Shown: in pieces, positions 34,919 through 43,942 of the stretch
How positions within the stretch are numbered: position 1 is the stretch's first letter
Layout: every line of letters begins with the position of its first letter
DNA from: Comamonadaceae bacterium
GTDB taxonomy: Bacteria; Pseudomonadota; Gammaproteobacteria; Burkholderiales; Burkholderiaceae_C
Length of the DNA: 64,000 nucleotides
Assembly (NCBI GenBank): GCA_947455465.1
Contig: CANGNS010000008.1
Location: forward strand, 62,001 to 126,000
Reading direction: 5' to 3'
Notes under the pieces: generated by a model
What the model saw: the letters and a program-made list of their open reading frames with translations, nothing else
Told to the model about the DNA's origin: nothing
Database searches by the model: none
Program-made: the position numbers and the translations under genes

Positions 34919-37036
34919 TCAGGCGCCTTGCGCCAGGTGCTGGCGTGCCAGCGCCACGTACCAGTCCAGGCATCCCGGGTTGGCCATGGCCTCGCGGTTG
35001 ACCACTTTTTCCAAGGGGTGGCCCAGCATCAGCTTTTTGATGGGCAACTCCTGCTTTTTGCCCGACAGGGTGCGCGGAATTTCCGCCACTTGGAACATGG
35101 CATTAGGCAAAAAGCGCGGGCTCAGCGCGGTGCGTATGCTGTGGCTGATGCGCTCGCGCAGCGCCTCGTCCAGCGCCAGGCCGGGGCGCAGCACGACAAA
35201 CAGCGGCATGTAGCTCTCGCGGCCCAGGTATTCCAGGTCCACCACCATGCTGTCGAGCACTTCGGGCAGGGCCTCGACGGCGCTATAGATTTCACTGGTG
35301 CCCATGCGCAGGCCGTGGCGGTTGATGGTGGCGTCGCTGCGGCCGTAAATCACGCAGCCCTCGCTGAGCGCGCCGCTGGGGCCGATGCGCAGCCAGTCGC
35401 CGTGGCGCCAGACGCCGCCGGCTTCGGGTGGGGCATCGCCGCCGCCGGGGCGCCGGCCGTGGCCGCGCGGGTACATCTCAAAATAACTGGCCAGGTAACG
35501 CTGGTGATCCGGGTCGCCCCAAAAATACAGTGGCATGCTGGGGATGGGCTGGGTGCAGACCAGCTCGCCCACTTCCCCGGTGACGGGCGCGCCGGCCTCA
35601 TTCCAGGCTTCTACGGCGCAGCCCAGCAGGCGGCATTGCATGACGCCGGGCTCTTGCGCCAGCTCGCGGTTGCCGCCGATGAAAGCGCCGCAAAAGTCGG
35701 TGCCGCCCGAAATATTGCACCACCAAATGTCGGCGTCTGGCCAGACTTGGGCGGGCGCTTGGGCGCGAACCTTGCGCATCTGGGCGCTGCCCCAGCTTTG
35801 CGTCTCAGGCGCCAGCGGCGAGCCGGTCGTGCCCAGGGCGCGGATGCGCGAGAGGTCGCCCAGCTTGGCCAGTTCGATGCCTGCTTTCTGGCAATTGGCG
35901 AAAAACGCCGCCCCGGCGCCGAAAAACGTCACGCCATGGCGCGCGGCAAAGCGCCACAGCGTGCCCCAGTCGGGCGCGTCTTTGGGGCCTGAGGGGTTGC
36001 CGTCGTAAATGACGCAGGTGGTGCCATTGAGCAGGCCGCTCATTTGCGCGTTCCACATGACCCAGCCGGTCGAGCTGTACCAGTGGTAGCGCTCGCCCCA
36101 GCTGTTGGCCTGGTAGCTGCAGCCGATGTCGTTGTGCAAAATTTTGAGCGCCAGTGCCACCAGCACGGTGCCGCCGTGGCCGTGCACGATGGGCTTGGGC
36201 AGCCCGGTGGTGCCGCTGGAGTACACGATCCACAGCGGGTGGTCAAAGGGCAGCCACAGCGGCTCAAAGTCGGCAGTTTGCGCCTCGCTTTGCTGCAAAG
36301 TGTCGGCCAGCAGCGTGGCGCCGGGCAGGCGGTCGGCGCCACCCAATTGCTGGTGCACGATCAAGTGGCGCACGCTGGGCAGGCCGGCCATCAGCGCTTG
36401 GACCACCTCCGCCCGCTGGTGGGCGCGGCCCGCGTAGTGCACGCCGTCTACGGCAATCAACACCGTGGGCTCGATTTGGGCAAAACGGTCCAACACGGCG
36501 GCCGTGCCCATGTCGGGCGCGCAGATGCTCCACACGGCACCGAGGGACACCGTGGCCAAAAAAGCCACCATGGCCTGCGGGCAGTTGGGCAAGTAGGCGG
36601 CCACCCGGTCGCCCGGCTGCACGCCTTGGGCGCGCAAGTACAGCGCCAGCGAGGCAGCCTGGCGGCGCAGCTCGGGCCAGGACAGCTCGCTGACCTCGCC
36701 CGCTTCGTTCTCGCAAACGATGGCCGCAAAACCGGCCGCGTCTGCGGCCTGTACATGCCGAAACACCTGCTGCGCATAGTTGGCCTGCGCGCCGGGAAAC
36801 CATTGCGCCCCCGGCATCACATTGCGGGCCAGCACGGCGCTGTGGGGCGTGGGCGACTGCATGTCGAAATAGTCCCAAATGCTTTGCCAAAACGCATCCA
36901 GATCCGTGACGGACCAACGCCACAACGCAGGGTAGTCGGCAAACTGCAAATGGCGCGTGCGCTGCAGCCAGTCCTGGTACAGCCGGATTTGGGGGATGTA
37001 GGGCGGGGTGGGCACGGTGCGGGCGGTCGGGTTCAT
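34919..37036 (-). CDS. Acetoacetyl-CoA synthetase
   Basis: A 705-residue acyl-adenylate ligase, somewhat longer than the usual ~650. The AMP-binding P-loop is VYSSGTTGLPKPIVHGHGG, family segments are WWCNISGGTDFCGAFIGGNR and YHWYSSTGWVMWN, and the C-terminal catalytic lysine region is PRTLSGKKQELPIKKLMLG. It activates acetoacetate to acetoacetyl-CoA with ATP, linking ketone-body or PHB breakdown to central metabolism; the PHB depolymerase elsewhere in the window makes this sensible. The start MNPTARTVP (37036) is preferred over the longer track start. Confidence 0.9.
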   Translation of the reverse strand: MNPTARTVPTPPYIPQIRLYQDWLQRTRHLQFADYPALWRWSVTDLDAFWQSIWDYFDMQSPTPHSAVLARNVMPGAQWFPGAQANYAQQVFRHVQAADAAGFAAIVCENEAGEVSELSWPELRRQAASLALYLRAQGVQPGDRVAAYLPNCPQAMVAFLATVSLGAVWSICAPDMGTAAVLDRFAQIEPTVLIAVDGVHYAGRAHQRAEVVQALMAGLPSVRHLIVHQQLGGADRLPGATLLADTLQQSEAQTADFEPLWLPFDHPLWIVYSSGTTGLPKPIVHGHGGTVLVALALKILHNDIGCSYQANSWGERYHWYSSTGWVMWNAQMSGLLNGTTCVIYDGNPSGPKDAPDWGTLWRFAARHGVTFFGAGAAFFANCQKAGIELAKLGDLSRIRALGTTGSPLAPETQSWGSAQMRKVRAQAPAQVWPDADIWWCNISGGTDFCGAFIGGNRELAQEPGVMQCRLLGCAVEAWNEAGAPVTGEVGELVCTQPIPSMPLYFWGDPDHQRYLASYFEMYPRGHGRRPGGGDAPPEAGGVWRHGDWLRIGPSGALSEGCVIYGRSDATINRHGLRMGTSEIYSAVEALPEVLDSMVVDLEYLGRESYMPLFVVLRPGLALDEALRERISHSIRTALSPRFLPNAMFQVAEIPRTLSGKKQELPIKKLMLGHPLEKVVNREAMANPGCLDWYVALARQHLAQGA

Positions 37037-37114
37037 GGGCGCTAGCCTAGCAGGGCAGGCGGGGGTGCGTCCAGCCGTGCTAAGGTTGTCCACTTCGCCG
37101 CCCTACCTACTGCC

Positions 37115-38086
37115 ATGAGCTCCAGCGCCCCAGCCCCGCACCCTATGCCGACCGACCCAGAAGTGCTGGCCTATATCGCGCGTACCAATGCGTTTTACCC
37201 GGCCGATGCCTATACCTTCAGCGCCGAGGACAACCGCGCTTGGTACAACCAATATGCGGCCGAAATGCGCGGCCCCATGCCGCCCGAGGTTGCTACCACC
37301 GACTTCTCGATCCAAGCGGACAAACCGCAGCGGCAGATTGCGGCGCGGCGCTACCGGCATGGGCAGCAGCGCCATGCGGGAACGACGCTGCTGTATTTAC
37401 ACGGCGGCGGTTTTTTGCTGGGCGGTTTGGACAGCCATGCCGACGCCTGCGCCGGTTTTTGTGCGGCCACGGGCATGGATGTGCTGGCCATCGCCTACCG
37501 CCTGGCACCCGAACACAGGCATCCCGCCCAGGGCGACGATGTGGCGGCAGCCTTTGCGCACTTGAGCGCTAATGGCGAGCGCGTGGTGATTGGAGGCGAC
37601 AGCGCCGGGGGCAATTTGGCGGCCGCTTTGTGCCTGGCCCAGCGCGCCCAAGGCGGGCCGATGCCGGTGGGTCAGTTGCTGATTTACCCAGGCCTGGGCG
37701 GCGACACCACGACCGGCTCCTACCTTAGCAATGCCTTTGCGCCCATGCTCACGGCCCAAGAGTCTGCCGCCTACTTTGCGCTGCGCACGGGCGGCCTGGA
37801 CCGCCAAGCCGTGAATGACCCGCTGCTCATGCCGCTCAAGGCGCGCGATTTTGTGGGCCTGCCGCCGGCCTTTGTGGTGACGGCTGATATTGACCCCCTG
37901 CGCGATGATGGCCGCGTGTATGTGGAGCGCCTTGTGGCAGACGGTGTGGCGGCGCGCTACCGCAATGAGCCCGAGCTGGTCCACGGCTACTTGCGCGCCC
38001 GCCATATGTCGGCCCGCGCAGCCGCCAGCTTCGCCGCAATGTGCGAAGCCCTGGATCAACTGGCCAGTGGCACTTTGCGGCCCTGA
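37115..38086 (+). CDS. Alpha/beta hydrolase of the hormone-sensitive lipase family
   Basis: A 323-residue esterase/lipase. It has the oxyanion motif YLHGGGFLLGG, the nucleophile in IGGDSAGGNLAAAL (GDSAG), the acid in TADIDPLRDDG, and His in LVHGYLRAR. This is the full HSL-family set. It hydrolyses short acyl esters; the natural substrate is unknown. It starts 78 bases from the divergent acetoacetyl-CoA synthetase start. Confidence 0.88.
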   Translation: MSSSAPAPHPMPTDPEVLAYIARTNAFYPADAYTFSAEDNRAWYNQYAAEMRGPMPPEVATTDFSIQADKPQRQIAARRYRHGQQRHAGTTLLYLHGGGFLLGGLDSHADACAGFCAATGMDVLAIAYRLAPEHRHPAQGDDVAAAFAHLSANGERVVIGGDSAGGNLAAALCLAQRAQGGPMPVGQLLIYPGLGGDTTTGSYLSNAFAPMLTAQESAAYFALRTGGLDRQAVNDPLLMPLKARDFVGLPPAFVVTADIDPLRDDGRVYVERLVADGVAARYRNEPELVHGYLRARHMSARAAASFAAMCEALDQLASGTLRP

Positions 38087-38098
38087 GAGGGTTTGCTT

Positions 38099-39028
38099 TT
38101 AGGACGCTGGATCGCCGGCGCGCTGTTGGGGTTGAACCAAAAACAAGCCCAGCAGCATCACGGCCATGGCGGCCCAGACCCAGGCGCTAAAGCGTTCACC
38201 CAGCAGCAAGACCGCCCACAGCACCCCGGAGCCGGTCACTACATAACTGGTTTGGGTGGCAAACACCGCGCCGGCCCGGTCGGCCAGCCAGACGTAGGCG
38301 GCGTACACCAGCGCATGCACGGCCGATGAAGCCAGCAAGGCCCAGTGGGGCGCGCCCCAGGGCGGGCGCGGGTCTATCCATTGGCCCGATAAAAGCGTCA
38401 AAGGCAGCACCAGCAGCATGGCAAAAACCGAGGCCCACCACATGGCCTGCACGGCATCTAGGCCGGCGGTGCCCCACTTGGCGACATAGTTGCCTTCCAT
38501 CGCATAAAACAAAGGCCCGACCATGGCTATCGGCAGCCAGCGCGCCATGTCGGGCGAGGGCAGGCTGGCTTGGGGCAAGGCAATCAGACATACGCCGGCA
38601 ATGCCGCAGCACAGCCCTAAAAGGCGCACCGGACTGAACCGGTCCATGCCCAGCGCCAAGGCAATGGGCAGCGACAGCATGGGCACGCTGGCAATAACAA
38701 TCGACATCACGCCGCTGGGCAAATGCGCAACGGCTAGGTAAAACGTGGAGTTCGGTATCAGTGTGCCTATGCAGGCAATCACCAAGGCAAAGACCGCTGC
38801 ACGGCGCGTCAAGGCAAAACTCTTGCGCCGCAGGGCATTGAGGATCCCGAGCACCAGCACGCAGACCACCGATTGCCAAAAAATCAGTCCGAAATGCTGG
38901 TAACCGGTGGAAACGGCGATCTTGCCCAGCACCTGGGTGCTGCCCCAGCCCAGGCCCAGTACCAGCAGGATGCCCAGCAAGCGCCAGCGATGCGGGGCGG
39001 CCCCCCCAGCAGGGGAGGCCCTGTCCAT
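38099..39028 (-). CDS. DMT/EamA-family transporter
   Basis: A 309-residue membrane protein with about ten hydrophobic helices in two EamA repeats (for example LLGILLVLGLGWGSTQVLG, VRLLGLCCGIAGVCLIAL, VWAAMAVMLLGLFLV). DMT proteins usually export metabolites or amino acids. Its start overlaps the stop of the solute-binding gene by one base, so the two are probably co-transcribed. Confidence 0.85.
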   Translation of the reverse strand: MDRASPAGGAAPHRWRLLGILLVLGLGWGSTQVLGKIAVSTGYQHFGLIFWQSVVCVLVLGILNALRRKSFALTRRAAVFALVIACIGTLIPNSTFYLAVAHLPSGVMSIVIASVPMLSLPIALALGMDRFSPVRLLGLCCGIAGVCLIALPQASLPSPDMARWLPIAMVGPLFYAMEGNYVAKWGTAGLDAVQAMWWASVFAMLLVLPLTLLSGQWIDPRPPWGAPHWALLASSAVHALVYAAYVWLADRAGAVFATQTSYVVTGSGVLWAVLLLGERFSAWVWAAMAVMLLGLFLVQPQQRAGDPAS

Positions 39029-40617
39029 TAAGCGAACCAGCCCTTTTCAGGGATGCGGCCATCGCCCATGTCAAAACGGCCCGACAAGGTCAGGCCTTGC
39101 AGCTTGGTGCTGTGCGCGTCCAGGTAGTCCTGCACCGCGTAGTTGACCATGCCTGCGTTTTGCGAGACCAGTTCCTGGCAGCGCGAGTACATTTCTTGGC
39201 GCTTCTTTGGGTCGATTTCGACGCGCGCAGCTTCCAGCGTTTTGTTGAAATCGGCGTTTTCGAAGTGGCTGTCGTTCCAGGGATTGCCTTTGCCGCCGGC
39301 AAAAATCGAGGTGAGCTGGTTGTCAATGGTCGGGCGGTTGGCCCAGTACACCGCGCAGAAAGGCTGCTTGAGCCAGATGTTGTCCCAGTAGCCGTCGGCC
39401 GAGACGCGCTTCAAGTCCAGGTTGATGCCCGCTTTGGACAGCGATTCCTGGAAGATTTGGCCAGCGTCGGTGGCGCCGGAGAAAGCACCTTCGGACACTT
39501 GCAGCTCGATCGCGCCGGTGTGGCCCGATTTCTTCATATGGAACTTGGCTTTTTCGGGGTCAAAGCGGTTCAGGGTCTGCTTGGGATCGAAGTACTTCAT
39601 CTTCGGGCCTACGCAGTTGTCATTGCCGATGGAGGCATAACCGCTGTAGACGTTTTCGACGATTTTTTGGCGGTCGATACCGTACTTCAGTGCCAGCATG
39701 ACGTCGCGATTGCTGAACGGCGACTTGTCGGTGTGGGCCACAAAGCAGAAGCGGTTGCCCATGCCGGGGGTGCGCGAGATTTTCAGGTTGGGGTTCTTGG
39801 CCAGCAAACCTGCGGTCTTGGGGTTGACGCGGTTGATGATGTCCACCGTGCCGGTTTGCAGGGCGGTCGTGCGCTGCGAAGCGTCGCCGATGTAGATCAG
39901 CTCGACGCGGTCAAAGTTGCCGCGGTTGGGCTTCCAGTAGTTGCCGCTCTTGCGCTTGAAGGTGGCGCGCACGCCGGGTTGGAACTCGTCCAATACAAAG
40001 GCGCCAGTGCCGTCGGGCTTGCTGTAGTCCTTAAAGCCATTGGGCACGACGATGATGTGGTAATCGCTCAGGTTAAAAGGCAAGTCCACATTGCCCTTGC
40101 TCATGGTGATTTGCACCTGGGTGGCGGACAGTTTTTTGATCTCTTTGATATCGGCCAGCAGCGACTTGGCGGGCGATTTGGTCTCGCCGCGGTGCAGGTT
40201 GATGGAATAGATAACGTCATCGGCGTCCAGCGTTTTGCCCGACGTAAAGGTGATGCCTTTGCGCACATTGAACACCCAATCGGTAGCGCCGGGCTTGACT
40301 TCCCAGCTCTCGAACAGCTCGCCAGTGGCGTCACCGTTGTCGGCTACTTCGACCAGGTTGTTCCAGAGCATCAGGCTCATGGTTACCTGGATGGAGTCTG
40401 CGTACGTGAGCGGATCTAGGCTGTCCGAGGCCGAGCCGCCTTCCATGCCCATGCGCAGGGTGCCGCCTTTTTTGGGCGTGCTTTGGGCCATGGCCGGGCT
40501 GCCGAGCAAGCTGGCGCCCAGACCCAGGGCGGTAGCGCCCGTCAAAATTTGGCGGCGGTCCAGAATGATTCCAGATTCGGTGGTGGTGTTGACATTGTCC
40601 AAGATGAAAATCTCCAT
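39028..40617 (-). CDS. ABC transporter family-5 (peptide/opine-type) solute-binding protein
   Basis: A 529-residue SBP_bac_5 protein. The N-terminus LDRRQILTGATALGLGASLL then AMAQS looks like a Tat signal. The mature protein contains PLTYADSIQVTMSLMLWNNL, DWVFNVRKGITFTSGKTLDA and ALKYGIDRQKIVENVYSGYA, typical of DppA/OppA-like receptors. No permease or ATPase genes are adjacent, only a DMT gene, so its transporter must be elsewhere or absent. The start at MEIFILDN (40617) is preferred over the longer track ORF. Confidence 0.88.
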   Translation of the reverse strand: MEIFILDNVNTTTESGIILDRRQILTGATALGLGASLLGSPAMAQSTPKKGGTLRMGMEGGSASDSLDPLTYADSIQVTMSLMLWNNLVEVADNGDATGELFESWEVKPGATDWVFNVRKGITFTSGKTLDADDVIYSINLHRGETKSPAKSLLADIKEIKKLSATQVQITMSKGNVDLPFNLSDYHIIVVPNGFKDYSKPDGTGAFVLDEFQPGVRATFKRKSGNYWKPNRGNFDRVELIYIGDASQRTTALQTGTVDIINRVNPKTAGLLAKNPNLKISRTPGMGNRFCFVAHTDKSPFSNRDVMLALKYGIDRQKIVENVYSGYASIGNDNCVGPKMKYFDPKQTLNRFDPEKAKFHMKKSGHTGAIELQVSEGAFSGATDAGQIFQESLSKAGINLDLKRVSADGYWDNIWLKQPFCAVYWANRPTIDNQLTSIFAGGKGNPWNDSHFENADFNKTLEAARVEIDPKKRQEMYSRCQELVSQNAGMVNYAVQDYLDAHSTKLQGLTLSGRFDMGDGRIPEKGWFA

Positions 40618-40719
40618 GGAGGTAGATGAGGGCGCCCCGCTTGCGTTTGGGGGGCATACAAGGCGCTGCGCCAAAGCGGAACGCTTGGGGCCATGATAAG
40701 CAGCCGTGCTTCTCTTGGT

Positions 40720-40740
40720 GCCTAAGGTATACCCTTAGGC
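40720..40740. promoter_or_regulatory. Perfect palindrome upstream of the solute-binding protein gene
   Basis: Half-sites GCCTAAGG and CCTTAGGC (8 pairs) are separated by TATAC. The element lies 103 bases upstream of the solute-binding gene start and 13 bases past the racemase stop. There is no T-run on either side, so a protein-binding operator is more likely than a terminator. Confidence 0.45.
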
Positions 40741-40752
40741 AAGGGCACGACG

Positions 40753-41454
40753 CTAGCCGCGTTTGTGGGCCGGCGGTGGCGCGTAACCACCGATGCGCGA
40801 GGTGCGCAATTGCAGGCGCACCATGCTCTCGCACAAGCCGACGGCGCAGGCCAGGCCGTCGAGCACCGGCAGGCCAAAACGCTCGGACATGGCATTGGCC
40901 AGGTCGGCCATGCCTGCGCAGCCTAGCACAATGGCTTCGGCCCGGTCCTCGCTGATGGCGCGTTCAATTTCGGCTTCTATTTTTTCGTAGGCCGCCGGGT
41001 TGGCGTGCTCGAGTTCCAGCACCGCCACTTCTGAGGAGCGCACGCGCTGGCATTGGCGGTCCATGCCGTAGCGCATCAGGTTGTGCTCCAGGGCAGGCAC
41101 TGAGCGTGCCAAGGTGGTCACCACCGAAAACTTGTTGGACAGCATGGCCGCCATGCGGTAACCCGCCTCGCCAATGCCGACCACCGGTTTGTCGGTCAGG
41201 CAGCGCAGGGCGTCCAGGCCGGTATCGTCAAAGCAGGCAATGATGACGGCGTCAAAGTCGGCCGCTTCGCGTACGGCTTGCAGCAGGCCGGCCAGGCTCA
41301 TGGCTTCGTCGTAATAGCCTTCAATCGAGGCTGGGCCGTGCGGTGAGGTCAGGGCCACGATGTCGGTGCCGGGCGCAGCCACACGCTGGGCGGCAGCGGC
41401 AATCTTGGCCGTCATGCCGGCGGTGGTATTGGGGTTGACAACAAGAATTCGCAT
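40753..41454 (-). CDS. Asp/Glu/hydantoin racemase family protein
   Basis: A 233-residue cofactor-independent racemase fold. MRILVVNPNTTAGMTAKI is the family N-terminus. The two catalytic cysteines are in IIACFDDTGLDAL and VLGCAGMADLANAM, as in hydantoin and allantoin racemases. The start at 41454 is used because the track start adds 16 residues overlapping livF. It lies seven bases after livF in the same direction, so the Liv-type transporter probably imports its substrate or the parent compound. Confidence 0.87.
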   Translation of the reverse strand: MRILVVNPNTTAGMTAKIAAAAQRVAAPGTDIVALTSPHGPASIEGYYDEAMSLAGLLQAVREAADFDAVIIACFDDTGLDALRCLTDKPVVGIGEAGYRMAAMLSNKFSVVTTLARSVPALEHNLMRYGMDRQCQRVRSSEVAVLELEHANPAAYEKIEAEIERAISEDRAEAIVLGCAGMADLANAMSERFGLPVLDGLACAVGLCESMVRLQLRTSRIGGYAPPPAHKRG

Positions 41455-41461
41455 GCTGGTA

Positions 41462-42184
41462 TCAGACCTCTGCGCCCAAATAGGCGGCTTTGATGCGCTC
41501 ATCGCCCATCAGCTCGCGCGAGGCGCCGCTCAGGACGACTTTGCCAGTCGACAAGGCATAGGCGCGGTTAGAAATGGACAAGGCCATGCGGCTGTTTTGC
41601 TCGACCAGCAGCACGCTGACTTTTTCGTCGCGCGAAATGGCGACGATGGCACGCGCAATGTCTTGCACCAGCTTGGGCGCGATGCCCAGACTGGGTTCGT
41701 CCAGCAGCAGCATGCGCGGCTTGGCCATCAGGGCGCGGCCAATCACCATCATTTGCTGCTCGCCGCCCGACAGCGTGCCCGCTTGCTGCGAAAAGCGCTC
41801 GCGCAGGCGCGGAAAGCGCTCCAGCACGCTCTCCAGGCTACGTGCAATGCCCGCCTTATCCTCGCGGATAAAGGCGCCCATCAGGAGGTTGTCTTTGACC
41901 GACATGAACGGAAACACGCGCCGCCCCTCGGGCACCATGGAGATGCCTTTTTTGACGATCTCGGCCGTTGGCGTGCCGTCCAAACGCTCGCCCATGAAGT
42001 GAATCTGTCCGGCGTGCAAAGGCGCCAAGCCGGTAATGGCGCGCAAGATAGAGGACTTGCCCGCGCCATTGGCGCCGATCAAGGCCACGGTTTCGCCTTC
42101 TTGCAGCGTCAGGGACACGCCTTTGAGGGCGTAGATTTGGTCGTAATAGAGCTCGACGTTGTCAAAGCTAAGCATCGCTGTCAT
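41462..42184 (-). CDS. livF: Branched-chain-type amino acid ABC transporter ATPase LivF
   Basis: A 240-residue ABC ATPase with Walker A GANGAGKSSI, signature LSGGEQQMM, Walker B MLLLDEPSLG, and the LivF-type lead LYYDQIYALKGVSLTLQEGE. It drives import together with LivG. It starts three bases after livG. The Liv family also carries urea, amides and aromatic acids, so leucine need not be the substrate. Confidence 0.92.
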   Translation of the reverse strand: MTAMLSFDNVELYYDQIYALKGVSLTLQEGETVALIGANGAGKSSILRAITGLAPLHAGQIHFMGERLDGTPTAEIVKKGISMVPEGRRVFPFMSVKDNLLMGAFIREDKAGIARSLESVLERFPRLRERFSQQAGTLSGGEQQMMVIGRALMAKPRMLLLDEPSLGIAPKLVQDIARAIVAISRDEKVSVLLVEQNSRMALSISNRAYALSTGKVVLSGASRELMGDERIKAAYLGAEV

Positions 42185-42187
42185 GGC

Positions 42188-42970
42188 TTACATCCCGATG
42201 GCAGCGTCTTCGGCGCCCAGGTAGGCCTCGATGACTTTGGGGTTGTTTTGGATTTCGGCGGGGGTGCCCTCGGCGATTTTTTCGCCAAAGTTGAGCACCA
42301 CAATCCGGTCGGAGATTTTCATGACGGCAGGCATATCGTGCTCGACCAGTAACACGGTCACGCCGCGCTCTTCGCGCAGTTTGCGCACCAATTGCACCAT
42401 GTGCATGGTTTCGTCGTGGTTCATGCCTGCAAAGGGCTCGTCCAGCAGCAAGACGGTCGGATTGGTCGCCAGGCCGATGGCCATGCCCAGCGCCCGCAAA
42501 TGGCCTTGCGGCAGGTTGGAGGCCAGCTCGTCACGGATGGCGTGCAGCCCCAAAAATTCCACAATATCGTCGGCCGACTGGGCAAACAAGGTCTCGTCGG
42601 CCTGGGCCAATCCGGTGCCCAGGAAGAAGCCCAGCAAACTCGCCCGCGAGCGCAGATGGTGCGCCACGATGATGTTCTCGCGTACCGTCATGGACCTAAA
42701 AATCGTGGTTTCCTGGAAGGTACGCACCACGCCTTTGCGCGCCACGGTATGCGGCGCCAGATCGCTGATGCGCTCGCCGCGCAGGCGCACTTCGCCAGCA
42801 CTGGTCTGCACAAACGAGGCAATCAGCTTGAATAGCGTGGATTTGCCCGCCCCATTGGGCCCGATGACCGAGAGAATTTCGCCCTCTTGAACCGAAAAAC
42901 TCACGTTATTGACCGCCACCAGGCCGCCGTAGCGCTTGGTCACGCCCTTGACCTCCAAGATGGTGCTCAT
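42188..42970 (-). CDS. livG: Branched-chain-type amino acid ABC transporter ATPase LivG
   Basis: A 260-residue ABC ATPase: Walker A GPNGAGKSTLFK, an LPQGHLRALGMA signature variant in place of LSGGQ, Walker B VLLLDEPFAGMN. The variant signature with LPQG is common in LivG. Its start overlaps the livM stop by four bases (ATGA). It forms the ATPase pair with LivF. Confidence 0.92.
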   Translation of the reverse strand: MSTILEVKGVTKRYGGLVAVNNVSFSVQEGEILSVIGPNGAGKSTLFKLIASFVQTSAGEVRLRGERISDLAPHTVARKGVVRTFQETTIFRSMTVRENIIVAHHLRSRASLLGFFLGTGLAQADETLFAQSADDIVEFLGLHAIRDELASNLPQGHLRALGMAIGLATNPTVLLLDEPFAGMNHDETMHMVQLVRKLREERGVTVLLVEHDMPAVMKISDRIVVLNFGEKIAEGTPAEIQNNPKVIEAYLGAEDAAIGM

Positions 42971-43941
42971 GGCTTAGCCCCTTTGCGGTCCATCAGGCTC
43001 AGCACGCCATTGGGCAGCCACAGCATCAAGGCGATCATCAGGCTGGAATAAATCAGCAACTGAAAGCGCCCGGTGGCAAAGAGCAAGTCCCAGCCAAAGT
43101 ACAGCAGCAAAGTGCCCAGCATGGGGCCAAAGACAAAGCCCAGGCCACCCAAGAAGCAGTTGAGCATGAAGTTCACACTGTCGGTGGTCTGAAAAGACGA
43201 GGGGTACAGCGACTGCGAGATCGCCACAAAGCTGGCCCCCGAGATGCCGCCCAAAAACGAGGAAATCGCATACGCCAGCACCCGCAAATAGGCGATGTTC
43301 ACGCCAATCGATGAGGCCAGTTCTTCGTTTTGTTGCAAGGAGCGGCACAGGTGCCCCAGGCGCGAATTGACGATGCGCCACAGCACCGCAAAGGTCAGCA
43401 CCATCATCACCACCGCCATCAGGTAGAAGGCCAGTTTGGGGTTGTCCATGCGGGTGAAAGCCGGGATCAGGGTGATGCCAAAGACCTGCAGTTCGGAAGG
43501 CAGCGGAATCGAGGTGATGCCTTTGGCGCCATTGGTAAAGGGCAGGGCCAGGGCGCTCAAGCGGCTGACCTCGGTGAGCACCAGCGTCACCATGGCGAAG
43601 TACACGCCGCGCAAACGCAAAATCGGCAGCCCGATCAGCACCGCCAAAAACGCGCAAAAAATACCGGCCAGTGGCAGCGTCCACCAAAAGCTTATGCCGC
43701 CTTGGGTTACCAGCAGGGCCGAAACATAGCCGCCCACCAGCGCAAACGCACCCTGGCCGATGTTGATGCGGCCAATGTAGAAAGTCAGCCACACGCCGCC
43801 CGAGGCGATGGACAGCAGCGCCACCGAGGTGAGCGTGTAATACAGGTCGACGCGTCCGCTGGCGCTGATGGCCAAGGGCACCAGCACCAGGACGGTCAAT
43901 AAGAAGAGGCCGACAGCAGCCCAGCGTTGCGTATTGCCCAT
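42967..43941 (-). CDS. livM: Branched-chain-type amino acid ABC transporter permease LivM
   Basis: A 324-residue permease with about nine to ten helices. Family segments include WLTFYIGRINIGQGAFALVG and SSIGVNIAYLRVLAYAISSF, the coupling-helix region that contacts the ATPase. It begins two bases after livH and overlaps livG. Confidence 0.92.
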   Translation of the reverse strand: MGNTQRWAAVGLFLLTVLVLVPLAISASGRVDLYYTLTSVALLSIASGGVWLTFYIGRINIGQGAFALVGGYVSALLVTQGGISFWWTLPLAGIFCAFLAVLIGLPILRLRGVYFAMVTLVLTEVSRLSALALPFTNGAKGITSIPLPSELQVFGITLIPAFTRMDNPKLAFYLMAVVMMVLTFAVLWRIVNSRLGHLCRSLQQNEELASSIGVNIAYLRVLAYAISSFLGGISGASFVAISQSLYPSSFQTTDSVNFMLNCFLGGLGFVFGPMLGTLLLYFGWDLLFATGRFQLLIYSSLMIALMLWLPNGVLSLMDRKGAKP

Positions 43942-43942
43942 A

